Shown piece after piece: positions 52,786 to 62,270 of a DNA stretch of 64,000 bases (position 1 is the first letter of the stretch; the number at the start of each line of letters is the position of its first letter). A program made the position numbers and the translations under genes. This stretch comes from an uncultured Bacteroidales bacterium (lineage in GTDB: Bacteria > Bacteroidota > Bacteroidia > Bacteroidales > WCHB1-69). The notes beneath the pieces were generated by a model, which saw nothing but the letters and a program-made list of their open reading frames with translations, was not told the DNA's origin and made no database searches. The DNA lies in assembly GCA_934699095.1 (NCBI GenBank), contig CAKUVI010000008.1, positions 56,420 to 120,419 on the forward strand. Reading direction: 5' to 3'.

Positions 52786-54996
52786 TTACAGGAGGCTGAA
52801 TGCCACTGTAAGTCCTGCCATCACGATTGAAACCATGCTCATCAATTTGATAAGGATGTTCAATGACGGGCCTGATGTATCTTTGAAAGGATCACCCACA
52901 GTGTCGCCCACGACGGTAGCCTTGTGGTTCTCAGAGCCTTTGCCGCCGAAGTTGCCTTCTTCGACATATTTCTTGGCATTATCCCAAGCGCCGCCTGAGT
53001 TAGCCATGAAAATAGCGAGCACGAATCCAGCGCCAAGACCGCCAACCAGGAGGCCGAGAACGCCAGAAACGCCTAAAATCACGCCTGTAAGGATAGGAGC
53101 AAGGATAGCCAAAATTGAAGGGAGAAGCATCTCTTGTTGGGCGCCCTTTGTAGAGATAGCAACGCAGCGAGCGTAGTCAGGGGTGCCCTCGCCTGTGAGG
53201 ATGCCCTTGATTTCGCGGAATTGGCGGCGTACCTCTTCAACCATCTTCTGTGCGGCGCGACCGACAGCGTTCATGGTAAGACCGCAGAACAGGAATGCCA
53301 TCATAGAGCCGATGAAGACTCCGACGAGCACTTTAGGGTTCATCAGAGACACGTTGTAATATTCCATAAAGTCGATAAGTGAAGCTTGTGCTGTGTCAAC
53401 GGCGCGTTCGCCGAGGTCGAGGGTTGTTGTGCCGATACGGATGAGGGCTATTTTGATCTCTTCAACGTAAGAAGCGAGGAGTGCGAGGGCGGTGAGGGCT
53501 GCGGAACCGATTGCGAAGCCCTTGCCTGTTGCAGCTGTGGTGTTGCCAAGCGCATCGAGTGCGTCGGTGCGGCGGCGTACCTCAGGGTCAAGGCCACTCA
53601 TCTCGGCGTTACCGCCGGCGTTGTCGGCGATAGGACCGTAAGCGTCTGTTGCAAGTGTGATTCCCAATGTTGAAAGCATACCCACAGCAGCGATACCGAT
53701 GCCGTACAGGCCCTTGGAAAGATTGAGAGCCGTGAACTCGATCTGGAAACCGTTGGCACACAGGTAAGCCAGAATGATTGCCACACCAATGGTGAGGACT
53801 GGGACAACTGTAGAGATCATACCCAAACCAATACCTGAAATGATGACGGTAGCAGGACCGGTCTGTGAGGCCTCGGCCACTTTTTGTGTCGGTTTGTATG
53901 ATTGTGAAGTATAGTATTCAGTGGATTTACCGATAATAACACCGGCGAGAAGGCCTACAACTACTGAAAGTGAAACCTGCCACCAGATAACGTCGGTTGA
54001 ATCTTTGAAAAGGACGTACATGATGCAGAAAGTAGCTATGGCGATAAGTACAGCTGCTGTGTTTGTACCGCGGCTGAGAGCCTTGAGAAGCTGAGACATG
54101 TTGGCGTCTTCTTTGGTGCGAACCATGAAGATGCCTATTACGGAAAGAATCACGCCGATGGCTGCGATCATCATAGGAGCGAGGATGGAGCGCATCTGCA
54201 TCTCTGCGCCGAGGGCTGAGAAAGCTGCAGCGCCAAGGGCCATCGTTGAAAGGATGGATCCTGCGTATGACTCGTAGAGGTCGGCACCCATGCCTGCAAC
54301 GTCACCCACATTGTCACCAACGTTGTCGGCGATTGTTGCGGGGTTGCGTGGATCGTCTTCAGGAATATTGTATTCGGTCTTGCCAACGAGGTCTGCACCA
54401 ACATCGGCAGCCTTTGTATAGATACCACCGCCGACACGTGCAAAAAGCGCCTGTGTTGAGGCACCCATGCCGAATGTCAGCATAGTGGTGGTGATGATCA
54501 CCAGATGGTTCTCAACGGGGATGAAGTGGTTGAGGATCAAGAACCACACTGACACGTCGAGAAGTGCGAGTCCTACAACGGTGAGTCCCATAACGGCACC
54601 GCTGCGGAAAGCGATTTGAAGCCCCTTGTTCAGGCTTTGACGTGCACCGTTTGCGGTGCGTGCAGAAGCGTATGTAGCTGTCTTCATGCCGAGGAAACCG
54701 GCCAGTCCTGAGAAGAAACCGCCTGTCAGGAAAGCGAACCATACCCAACCGTTCTGCAAGTCGAACAATGACATCACGAAGAACAGGATGGCAAGGATTA
54801 CAAAGACGATGGTCACGACTTTGTACTGCTGTTTGAGGTAGGCCATGGCGCCCTTGCGCACGTGCGCTGCTATTTCGCGCATCGTGGGTGTGCCCTCATC
54901 TTCCTTGAGCATTCTGCGATAGAAGAAGAAGGCAAATCCTAAAGCTACGATGGATGCACAAAAAACGATCCATACATATTTTACGAGATTTTCCAT
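52786..54996 (-). CDS. hppA: Membrane-bound ion-translocating pyrophosphatase
   Basis: 736 residues with about sixteen hydrophobic segments. Catalytic motifs are intact: AADVGADLVGKTEYNIPEDD, NPATIADNVGDNVGDVAGMG and, near the end, GDTVGDPFKDTSGPS. It splits pyrophosphate and pumps ions across the inner membrane. The motif GNTTAATGKG has Ala where K+-independent enzymes have Lys, so this is the K+-dependent type, which includes Na+-pumping members. Whether it moves Na+, H+ or both needs alignment of the gate residues. It is a single-gene unit with its own promoter and terminator. Confidence 0.96.
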   Translation of the reverse strand: MENLVKYVWIVFCASIVALGFAFFFYRRMLKEDEGTPTMREIAAHVRKGAMAYLKQQYKVVTIVFVILAILFFVMSLFDLQNGWVWFAFLTGGFFSGLAGFLGMKTATYASARTANGARQSLNKGLQIAFRSGAVMGLTVVGLALLDVSVWFLILNHFIPVENHLVIITTTMLTFGMGASTQALFARVGGGIYTKAADVGADLVGKTEYNIPEDDPRNPATIADNVGDNVGDVAGMGADLYESYAGSILSTMALGAAAFSALGAEMQMRSILAPMMIAAIGVILSVIGIFMVRTKEDANMSQLLKALSRGTNTAAVLIAIATFCIMYVLFKDSTDVIWWQVSLSVVVGLLAGVIIGKSTEYYTSQSYKPTQKVAEASQTGPATVIISGIGLGMISTVVPVLTIGVAIILAYLCANGFQIEFTALNLSKGLYGIGIAAVGMLSTLGITLATDAYGPIADNAGGNAEMSGLDPEVRRRTDALDALGNTTAATGKGFAIGSAALTALALLASYVEEIKIALIRIGTTTLDLGERAVDTAQASLIDFMEYYNVSLMNPKVLVGVFIGSMMAFLFCGLTMNAVGRAAQKMVEEVRRQFREIKGILTGEGTPDYARCVAISTKGAQQEMLLPSILAILAPILTGVILGVSGVLGLLVGGLGAGFVLAIFMANSGGAWDNAKKYVEEGNFGGKGSENHKATVVGDTVGDPFKDTSGPSLNILIKLMSMVSIVMAGLTVAFSLL

Positions 54997-55059
54997 AAAT
55001 AATTGTTTTAATTGATATTAAGTTAATAGTATAAATCCAAACGATTTTTAAATGAACTG

Positions 55060-55067
55060 CAAAAATA
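55060..55067 (-). promoter_or_regulatory. -7 promoter box of hppA
   Basis: TATTTTTG on the minus strand, 64 bases before the hppA start. Confidence 0.5.
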
Positions 55068-55127
55068 ATCTTTTTATACGAACAAGAAAAACAAGAGCTG
55101 CAAAAAAACAACTTTTTCAGTGCATTT

Positions 55128-57686
55128 TTATTTGGCAGGCATCTCGACGTGGCGAACATAAATGTCTTGCTGTGGGAATGGTATTTCGATGTGATTCTTG
55201 TTCAAAGTGTTGTAAATCACTTCTTTAACCTTAGCCACAAAACCGGCTTTCTCTTCCACGAGCACCCAGCAGGTCACAAACAGATCCACGCTGCTCTCAC
55301 CGAAGTCGTTGAACACAACGGCGAATCCTTGTTTGGTGTCCATCACATATTTGCCGGCGGCATTCTTCTCGGCCAGCGGCTCGAGGTCCTTGATGAGCAT
55401 CTTGCGCACCTTGTCAACGCTGACGCCGTAAGCCACACCCACAGGGATCTTCACGAACACATAGCCGTGATTGCGCGTCAGGTTCTTGAAATTCTTGCTG
55501 AAGAGAGCCGCATTCTGGAAAGCTATGACACTGCCGTCAAGGGTCACAATCTGGGTGCTTTGGTAGTTGATGCTCTCAACTTTGCCCTGTATCCCGTCGC
55601 ATTCGATGTAGTCGCCCACGCGCAGACGCCCGGTCATCAGCGACATGCCATACACGAAGTTCTCCAGAAGGTCCTTCATCGCGAAACCGAGACCGGTCGC
55701 CAAGCCAGCCATCACGATTGAGATTCCACTGCTTGAAACCTCAAGTATCATCATCGCTGCCACGACATACATACCCCACACCAATATGGTTATAATGTTG
55801 TGTACCAATGCGGAATTGCCCTGTACGCGCGGATCTCTCTTCTTCTTGCGCTTGCGCAACATCTTGTAGAATGACTTTGCGGCATAGTTGATGTAACGGA
55901 AGATGAAGAAGAGTTCGAGTACCATGCATATCTTGAAGAGCGACAACTGGATTATCCCCGGTTTGTTGAGGAAAATATATACAAAGACTTTGCGGCATAC
56001 CGAGGACATTTCAAATATGCTTGCAGCCCAATATATGCTGGCCGGTACCGACAAGACAGCCAAAATTGGCAGCAAAGCCTTGAAAAGGAAGTCGTAAAAC
56101 CAGGTTTTCGCAATATATTCGCCCTTGGCCATCTCGGGCTCTATCTTCCTGAAATATTTTTTCACCTCGGCTGAACCTTGCAGCTTGACGCCCTTTTCCA
56201 TGGCGATTTTGCGCACCAGATGACGTGATTCGTACATCTTGGCGAGGTCGTAGAAACAGGTGATGGTCTGGATTGCGGCAAGCTGGATGGTCCACCAGAT
56301 CATTATCTGTACGGCCAAAAGCACATATCCGAACCAAGAGGCTACACAGGCCACTATCATCGCGATGAGCGAAATCACAGTATAAACCATGTCACTGTCC
56401 GGCAGTTTGGTGATGCGCTGTTTCATGACAATGAACTGCCATATCGTGAACATGAGAAGTATAGGAGGATAGATGAGATTTACCAGATTATTGGGTATCA
56501 GTATCATTCTGAAAACAATCACGATGAATGCCATCAGGATAAACGGGGTGTAGGAGCGCACGCCGGCGCGTATCTGTTTTTCGTTCAGTCTGATCAGAAG
56601 TGACACTAAGATGACTTCAACCAACCATGCATAGAAGATCATCAGGCCGATGGCCATTAGCACGAAGTTCTGTTTCACGAAGAAGCGCGCTATTGTGATG
56701 GAGATTGCGAAGATGGCTACACCGATTGCGATGGTTGTAATGAGCAGTTTGTTGTTGTCGTTGAAGCGGGCGCGCCATTTCTTGGGCAGAACCCATCGCA
56801 TGATGACATAGCTCAGGAAACTTGCAACTATGATGTAGAAGAGCATGAAAACGCTGATTCCAAACACAACAGGTCCGCGCCACTCAGACTCTCTGCCGAA
56901 AGGCTTGTATTTGTCGCCGATATCCCTTTTGGCAGCCAAATAGTGGAAGCGGAAGCGCTTTATGGTCTGAAAGTAGTTGGAGCCAGCATTGACGAATATG
57001 TTTTTCTGGATGTTGTCGTACTTGGAAAGTGCGTAGTCGTTGAGTTTTTTGAGTCGAGTGCTCACTCTCTCATAGTGTTCCTGGTCGGTCTCCACAATCT
57101 CAAGCATCTTTATGTAGTTGTCGCGGAGGGCGGTTGCATAATCCAAGCAGGCCTCACGGTCTTCCAACGACTGTTTGTTGAGGATATAGAGGTTTTTTGC
57201 GGCTGTGTCAAGCACCACTTTGGGGAGCATCTGCTTTATGGAGTCCGGCAGCTGGGCTATTTCGCCGTTAGGCAGCACTCTGGGCGGCAGGTTCTGCAGG
57301 GTTGTGATGAGGGCGTCGAAGCGCTCTATCTCAGCGTTGATGCGTTCCTTCATCTTGTTATACGGAGCGTGCCGTTGCCCGAGGGCGTGGTATTGCTCGG
57401 TTGCGGCCTGGCAGGCGTAAGCCATGTCAAAGGTGAAGTCGCTGTTCTGCGAATAGAGCATGAGTGCTATCTGGTTGCTGCTCTGCAACATCTGGATCAG
57501 TATGTTATGCTGCTCGACGTTGCGTTTTTCGAAACGCTCCATCATCGCCTTCTGCTCGTTGTACGCGAGTTCCAGCTCTGACCGCAGGACCCCGAGTGTC
57601 TGCGACAAGTCCTTCTCCTTCAGAACCGCCTGGGCCTGGAAGACTGTCAAAGCACTGAGGAGTACAAATATAAATATTTTCTTCAT
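55128..57686 (-). CDS. Large MscS-family mechanosensitive channel
   Basis: 852 residues. A signal peptide (MKKIFIFVLLSALTVFQAQA) precedes a periplasmic helical region of about 230 residues, then some eight or more membrane segments. The MscS core lies at about residues 600-840: GLATGLGFAMKDLLENFVYG (pore helix), RLRVGDYIECDGIQGKVESI and the soluble C-terminal vestibule. The layout resembles MscK/YbdG-type large channels that open under membrane tension on osmotic downshift. It starts 38 bases after tex and may be co-transcribed with it. Confidence 0.93.
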   Translation of the reverse strand: MKKIFIFVLLSALTVFQAQAVLKEKDLSQTLGVLRSELELAYNEQKAMMERFEKRNVEQHNILIQMLQSSNQIALMLYSQNSDFTFDMAYACQAATEQYHALGQRHAPYNKMKERINAEIERFDALITTLQNLPPRVLPNGEIAQLPDSIKQMLPKVVLDTAAKNLYILNKQSLEDREACLDYATALRDNYIKMLEIVETDQEHYERVSTRLKKLNDYALSKYDNIQKNIFVNAGSNYFQTIKRFRFHYLAAKRDIGDKYKPFGRESEWRGPVVFGISVFMLFYIIVASFLSYVIMRWVLPKKWRARFNDNNKLLITTIAIGVAIFAISITIARFFVKQNFVLMAIGLMIFYAWLVEVILVSLLIRLNEKQIRAGVRSYTPFILMAFIVIVFRMILIPNNLVNLIYPPILLMFTIWQFIVMKQRITKLPDSDMVYTVISLIAMIVACVASWFGYVLLAVQIMIWWTIQLAAIQTITCFYDLAKMYESRHLVRKIAMEKGVKLQGSAEVKKYFRKIEPEMAKGEYIAKTWFYDFLFKALLPILAVLSVPASIYWAASIFEMSSVCRKVFVYIFLNKPGIIQLSLFKICMVLELFFIFRYINYAAKSFYKMLRKRKKKRDPRVQGNSALVHNIITILVWGMYVVAAMMILEVSSSGISIVMAGLATGLGFAMKDLLENFVYGMSLMTGRLRVGDYIECDGIQGKVESINYQSTQIVTLDGSVIAFQNAALFSKNFKNLTRNHGYVFVKIPVGVAYGVSVDKVRKMLIKDLEPLAEKNAAGKYVMDTKQGFAVVFNDFGESSVDLFVTCWVLVEEKAGFVAKVKEVIYNTLNKNHIEIPFPQQDIYVRHVEMPAK

Positions 57687-57724
57687 AATAGTTTGATTCT
57701 TATTGTTTTAGTGATAAAATCCAA

Positions 57725-59851
57725 TTATTTTACAAGCGACAGGCTGATGCGTTTTCTTTCGATTTCCACATTGTCAACTCTGACTAACACCTGTTGGTTC
57801 AAATGCACCACTTCCGAGGGGTCGCTGATGCGGTGGTCGCTCAGTCTGCTGATGTGTATCAGGCCGTCCTGGTGGACGCCGATATCCACAAAACAACCGA
57901 AATTGGTGATGTTGGTGATGATTCCGGGCAGTTCCATGCCTATGGTAAGGTCGTTGATGGAGTGTATGTTTTTGTCGAACTCGAACATCTCGAAGTGAGT
58001 GCGGGGGTCGCGGCCGGGCTTCTCAAGCTCCTTCATGATATCCTGTAGAGTTGGGAGGCCTACGGTGTCTGTAACATAGTCATCCAGCACTATTCTCTTG
58101 CGCAACTCCCTGTCTTTGATGAGGTCATCGACAGTGCAGTCAAGGTTGTCTGCCATTTTGCGGACTATATGATAGCTTTCAGGGTGCACCGCACTTGCGT
58201 CTAACGGGTTCTGTGCGCCACGTATTCTCAAAAAGCCTGCCGCTTGCTGGAACGCTTTAGCACCGAAGCGCGGAACTTGCTTCAGGGCTTCACGTGTTTC
58301 GAAAGGACCGTTTTCGTTGCGGTATTCCACGATATTCTTGGCCAATGACGGTCCTACACCTGACACGTACGACAAAAGCTCCTTGCTCGCCGTGTTCAGT
58401 TCCACGCCGACGTAGTTCACACAGCTCTCCACCGTGGTCTGCAGACTTTCCTGCAGCATCTTCTGGTTCACATCGTGCTGGTACTGGCCCACGCCTATCG
58501 ACTTGGGGTCAATCTTGACGAGCTCTGCGAGAGGGTCCATTAGTCGGCGACCAATGGAGACAGCGCCCCTGACGGTCACGTCGTAGTCGGGGAACTCCTC
58601 TCGTGCCACAGGCGAGGCCGAATATACAGAGGCACCGCTCTCGTTGACCATGAAGGCCTTGACGTCGCGTTCGAAAGGTATGTGTCGCACGAAGTTCTCA
58701 GTCTCTCGACCCGCTGTGCCGTTACCGATGGCGATTGCGTCAACCTTGTACTGCAACACTAACCGTTTCAACTTGTCGGAAGCGAGCTTGTATTGCGCTG
58801 CCGGCGGATGTGGATAGATTGTCTCGTTGTACAGCAGTTTGCCCTCCGGACTGAGAATCACAACCTTGCAGCCGGTACGGAAGCCAGGATCTATCGCCAG
58901 GGTCGTCTTTTGTCCCAACGGTGCAGCCAACAACAGCTGCCGTGCATTCTTGGAAAAGACAGAGATGGCCTCTTTGTCGGCCTTCTCCTTGAAAATCTTC
59001 CGCATCTCTGTCTCCATTTGGGGCTGCAAAAGACGATGATATGAGTCTGTCAAGGCCATATCAACCTGTTGCGAAGACTCGCTGTTACCCCGTATGTATT
59101 TGTGTTTAAGCTGGTTGACGGTCTTATCCTCAAGAGGCGCGATATGCAGGCGCAGTATCCCCTCCTCCTCGCCACGAAACATGGCCAACAAACGATGGGA
59201 AGGTGTCTTGGAAATCAACTCCTCCGACTTATAGTATATTTTGTACTTCTCGCCTTCATCAATCTTGTCAGGGATCTTTTTCGAGGAAATACGTCCGAAT
59301 TTCATGAAAGTCTGTCTGAGAAATTCCCGGGTATTTGCACTTTCGCTGAATTTTTCGGCTATAATGTCCCTTGCTCCTGCCAATACATCCTCGACAGTGA
59401 CAAGACCTTTCTCTTCGGAGATGAATTTCTGCGCTGTCTGCTTAAGATTTAACGGTTGTTGTTTGAATATCAGCGCTGCCAAAGGTTGAAGCCCTTTCTC
59501 TATAGCGACAGAGGCACGGGTTTTGCGTTTTGGTCTGTAGGGCAGATACAGGTCCTCAAGAGCACTCATTGTCTCAGCCTCCTCAATCCTCCTTTTCAGC
59601 TCGTCTGTGAGATTGCCCTGTTCTGCAATTGTGTCCAATATCGTAGCGCGACGTTTGTCCAACTCCAAGAACTTCTCGTAGAGTTCGCGTATGTTGCCTA
59701 TCTGTACCTCATCCAACGATCCGGTAGCCTCTTTCCTGTACCTTGAAATGAACGGGATTGTCGCACCTGTTTCGAACAAATCGAGGGTGTTGCCGACCTG
59801 TTCCTCCGTTATTCCTAATCTCTGCGCTATACGTTTTGAGTATTTGTTCAT
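57725..59851 (-). CDS. tex: Tex-family S1 RNA-binding transcription accessory protein
   Basis: 708 residues. N-terminal Tex_N helices (FISRYRKEATGSLDEVQI), the YqgF-like domain (LAIDPGFRTGCKVV), a helix-hairpin-helix unit (VSGVGPSLAKNIVEYR) and a C-terminal S1 domain (ELPGIITNITNFGCFVDIGVHQDGLIHIS) appear in the canonical order. Tex is a conserved cytoplasmic nucleic-acid binder linked to transcription. A good -7 box (TATCTTTG, 59920-59913 on the minus strand) lies 62 bases before the start. Confidence 0.96.
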   Translation of the reverse strand: MNKYSKRIAQRLGITEEQVGNTLDLFETGATIPFISRYRKEATGSLDEVQIGNIRELYEKFLELDKRRATILDTIAEQGNLTDELKRRIEEAETMSALEDLYLPYRPKRKTRASVAIEKGLQPLAALIFKQQPLNLKQTAQKFISEEKGLVTVEDVLAGARDIIAEKFSESANTREFLRQTFMKFGRISSKKIPDKIDEGEKYKIYYKSEELISKTPSHRLLAMFRGEEEGILRLHIAPLEDKTVNQLKHKYIRGNSESSQQVDMALTDSYHRLLQPQMETEMRKIFKEKADKEAISVFSKNARQLLLAAPLGQKTTLAIDPGFRTGCKVVILSPEGKLLYNETIYPHPPAAQYKLASDKLKRLVLQYKVDAIAIGNGTAGRETENFVRHIPFERDVKAFMVNESGASVYSASPVAREEFPDYDVTVRGAVSIGRRLMDPLAELVKIDPKSIGVGQYQHDVNQKMLQESLQTTVESCVNYVGVELNTASKELLSYVSGVGPSLAKNIVEYRNENGPFETREALKQVPRFGAKAFQQAAGFLRIRGAQNPLDASAVHPESYHIVRKMADNLDCTVDDLIKDRELRKRIVLDDYVTDTVGLPTLQDIMKELEKPGRDPRTHFEMFEFDKNIHSINDLTIGMELPGIITNITNFGCFVDIGVHQDGLIHISRLSDHRISDPSEVVHLNQQVLVRVDNVEIERKRISLSLVK

Positions 59852-59912
59852 GCAAGTAAATATTTGAACTTCATATAGTTAGGCTTCATTCTAAGTAAAA
59901 CCGCACAAACTG

Positions 59913-59920
59913 CAAAGATA
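59913..59920 (-). promoter_or_regulatory. -7 promoter box of tex
   Basis: TATCTTTG on the minus strand, 62 bases before the tex start. Confidence 0.55.
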
Positions 59921-60006
59921 ATATTTTTATCATTGCATTCTGGAAAGATAGTGCTGTCATTCCGTGAAGAATGGATCTGCTGTGAAAATATTGGCGGAGC
60001 TATTTC

Positions 60007-60035
60007 AAAACTTGGATTTTGCCCAAGTTTTTTTT
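60007..60035 (+). terminator. Terminator-like hairpin overlapping a promoter
   Basis: AAAACTTGG and CCAAGTTTT form a perfect 9-base stem with a 7-base loop, followed by T to 60036. The stem includes the TTG at 60012-60014 that serves as -33 element of the next promoter. Confidence 0.6.
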
Positions 60036-60043
60036 TATCTTTG
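60012..60043 (+). promoter_or_regulatory. Promoter of the TraB/GumN gene
   Basis: TTG at 60012-60014, 21 bases, then TATCTTTG at 60036-60043; the ATG follows 26 bases later. One of the best promoter matches in the window. Confidence 0.75.
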
Positions 60044-60069
60044 CATCGACATTCCTAAAAATCAATATT

Positions 60070-60924
60070 ATGAAAAAGATACTTCTTGCAGGTTTATTGT
60101 TTTGTGCAGTCTCCGCATCCGCACAGTCATTGCTATGGCGCGTGAGTGGCAAGGACTTGAAATCACAATCCTACCTTTACGGCACAATCCACATACAGGA
60201 TCGTCGTGTATTCGCCTTTGACAGCACCGTTTGGCACTGTTTCGACAGCTGTGACGCAATAGCGTTGGAGTTGCTTCTTGACGAGACCAACATCAAGGCC
60301 ATACGTCAGAAGATGTATATGCCAAAGGGAAACAATCTCGTCACGATGCTGTCCAAGGACGATTTCGCCATCCTCGACAGTTTGTGCAAAGACAAACTTG
60401 GTGCCAGCGCCATCTTCCTGAGCTCTATGAAGCCAATGTTCCTGATGAGTGCCCTGCAAGATGCTGATCTGCCCAAGGATGAGCCATTGCCTTTAGACAT
60501 GTTTTTCCAAAAACAGGCACGCGAAAAAGGCAAGAACTGCTATGGTTTAGAAGACTATATGGCACAGATAAAGGCTATAGACGCGATAAGTCTGGACGAT
60601 CAGGTTGAGATGTTGAAACAGGTACTGCATTCCCAACAGAATATGTTCGTAAGTTTCGACAGCTTGGTGCTTGTTTATTTGGACTTTGACATGGACAAAA
60701 TCACCGAGATGTTGGAAGACCCCACTCTACCCGAGAACTTCAACAAGTCACTTGTATCGAAGAGGAACAAGATCATGTTGAAGGGATTCAGGAAAAGAGC
60801 TGTCGGTGAGAGTGTTTTCTGTGCTGTCGGTTGCGCACACCTCACCGGGAAGGACGGTTTGATAGCGCAACTGCGCAAACGCGGCTACACTGTGGAGCCA
60901 GTGCCGATGCATTGGAACAAGTGA
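60070..60924 (+). CDS. TraB/GumN family protein
   Basis: 284 residues from the ATG at 60070, which starts a signal peptide (MKKILLAGLLFCAVSASAQ); a longer reading would cross the promoter. The mature part shows the family pattern: LWRVSGKDLKSQSYLYGTIHI with the conserved GT-x-H, CDAIALELLLDE, YGLEDYMAQ and the C-terminal VGCAHLTGKDGLIAQL with the GxxH motif. TraB/GumN proteins have a Tiki-like metal-dependent protease fold, so a periplasmic or surface protease is possible. Confidence 0.88.
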   Translation: MKKILLAGLLFCAVSASAQSLLWRVSGKDLKSQSYLYGTIHIQDRRVFAFDSTVWHCFDSCDAIALELLLDETNIKAIRQKMYMPKGNNLVTMLSKDDFAILDSLCKDKLGASAIFLSSMKPMFLMSALQDADLPKDEPLPLDMFFQKQAREKGKNCYGLEDYMAQIKAIDAISLDDQVEMLKQVLHSQQNMFVSFDSLVLVYLDFDMDKITEMLEDPTLPENFNKSLVSKRNKIMLKGFRKRAVGESVFCAVGCAHLTGKDGLIAQLRKRGYTVEPVPMHWNK

Positions 60925-60989
60925 CGCAAGGTCGCAACACTGCGCAGGGCTATCACATTGATCTGTTCACATGGAAGAAGAGGAAGACC

Positions 60990-61205
60990 TTAATCGTGCC
61001 GCACAAGTTCCTTCCAGAACACAAGTGGAATGTGGATATTCGGCAATCTGATGGCCCGGGTGAAAAACGGAGCGATCTCCCCTGTCTTGAATCCGGCAAT
61101 TCCGCAGCCGATCGGTGTGACCAAGAATGTCCACTCCTGACTCATATCTGCAAAATCAATGAATTGGTCCACATAAGGTGCGATGGTCTCCACCCCGCCT
61201 TGCAT
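60990..61205 (-). pseudogene. C-terminal remnant of an A1S_2505-like phage-type protein
   Basis: A 71-residue frame with APYVDQFIDFADMSQEW, FLVTPIGCGIAGF and EIAPFFTRA, ending in HIPLVFWKEL. This is the C-terminal half of the A1S_2505 family, proteins of unknown function first named from phages and often found near NAD- or ADP-ribose-related genes. No N-terminal half is present; the frame joins the tail of the broken Nudix gene at about 61206. It is most likely non-functional. Confidence 0.6.
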
Positions 61206-61635
61206 TGTCGGTATTGCGCATCTGTTGCTGTGCTTTTCTTAGGATATAGTCATGATCGAAGGCGAGTGGCGGTGCTTCATCGACGGGGAACCGGCGCGTC
61301 GTTGGCGTCGTCGCCCCCTTTGACTTTCGAAGGCCGAACTAAGGCGTAGAAAGCGACGGAGACGACCCGTTCGCCCGGGTCGCGGTGCACACCCGTAAGA
61401 GCGCCTAATTGTTTTAAAGAATGTATTTTTCAGTCCGGTTTCCTCAGCCAGTTCGCGTTGTGCGCACTCCTCAGCCGTATCGTCGATCTGAAGGAAACCG
61501 CCCGGGGAAGCCCACGCTCCCTCGAAAGGCTCTGCGCCACGTTCCGTCAAAGGGATTTCCAACTACCGCCCGTTGAAGCCAAACACCACACAGTCGGCGG
61601 TCACTGCCGGATGAAGATATTTATGTGTAACTCAT
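61206..61635 (-). pseudogene. Broken Nudix hydrolase
   Basis: Reading from the ATG at 61635, the family sequence can be followed through several breaks: MSYT, a frameshift, HPAVTADCVVFGFNGR, an in-frame TAG, then PFEGAWASPGGF and the Nudix box (TAEECAQRELAEETGL, with Asp for the first Glu), a further frameshift, TGVHRDPGERVVSVAFYALV, another frameshift, and PPLAFDHDYILRKA. At least three frameshifts and one stop mean it is dead. Intact relatives hydrolyse ADP-ribose-like compounds or act as NrtR-type regulators. Confidence 0.8.
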
Positions 61636-61804
61636 AGTCTCTTAATTAATTGCGTAAAAACATCGCAAATTATTTTACACACTGTATATCAAGTGCTTAC
61701 AAGAAGATTTACAATAAAACATAAAACTTCTTGTACGAAACAAGTCTATGCTTCAGAGAAAATTTCGGAAGAGTTTGCGTAAATCATACGCAAACGAACA
61801 ATTT

Positions 61805-62206
61805 TCAGGCGAGAGCGGCATTTCTGCAAAGCAAAGCACAGCGGTCGATAATGGTATTTGCAAAATCAAAGGCCGAATCGCAAGTTTTCTTGTTCTTTGT
61901 GCCATCGTAGCCCATGTAGAGATGCATCGTATCATAGTCAGCAACAATGGCTGCCAGCAGCTTACGGTCGCGTTTGCCGGCGGCCTCCTTGTACTTTTCA
62001 ATTGACGGGCGGCCTTTGCCCTTACGCACGCCAAGAGCCGCATCCAATGCGACAAGACAGCCGTTTCAAAGGGTGTTTCCCGCCATCTTTATATACTTGC
62101 CGTCAGTGTAGATTTCAAGTTCGCGGTCGTAATTTGCTTTCTTGACAACCTCTTCGGCGTTGGCGACATATCTTCTTGCCTCTTCAATAGGATTTGATTC
62201 TCCCAT
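61805..62206 (-). pseudogene. DUF5618-like gene with an internal stop
   Basis: From the ATG at 62206 the frame reads MGESNPIEEARRYVANAEEV and continues to codon 46, where TGA (62068-62066) interrupts NTL-stop-NGCLVALDAALGV; Trp is expected there. The rest stays open (GKGRPSIEKYKEAAGKRDRK, YDTMHLYMGYDGT) to a stop at 61805. The protein resembles the small helical DUF5618 family of Bacteroidetes, with a HEPN-like look. A single base change explains the break, so the decay is recent. Confidence 0.75.
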
Positions 62207-62245
62207 GCTATCTTGTTTTAATAATCAATTCTGCAAAATACAACA

Positions 62246-62270
62246 AAAAACGGAGATTCCTTCCGTTTTT
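62246..62270. terminator. Bidirectional terminator hairpin
   Basis: AAAAACGGA (62246-62254) pairs with TCCGTTTTT (62262-62270); the A and T runs on either side let it work both ways. Confidence 0.75.

Noticed and set aside
61239..61562. Nudix gene as an intact 107-residue protein
   Set aside because: After the Nudix box the frame turns into Arg-rich nonsense, while the true continuation is found in another frame.
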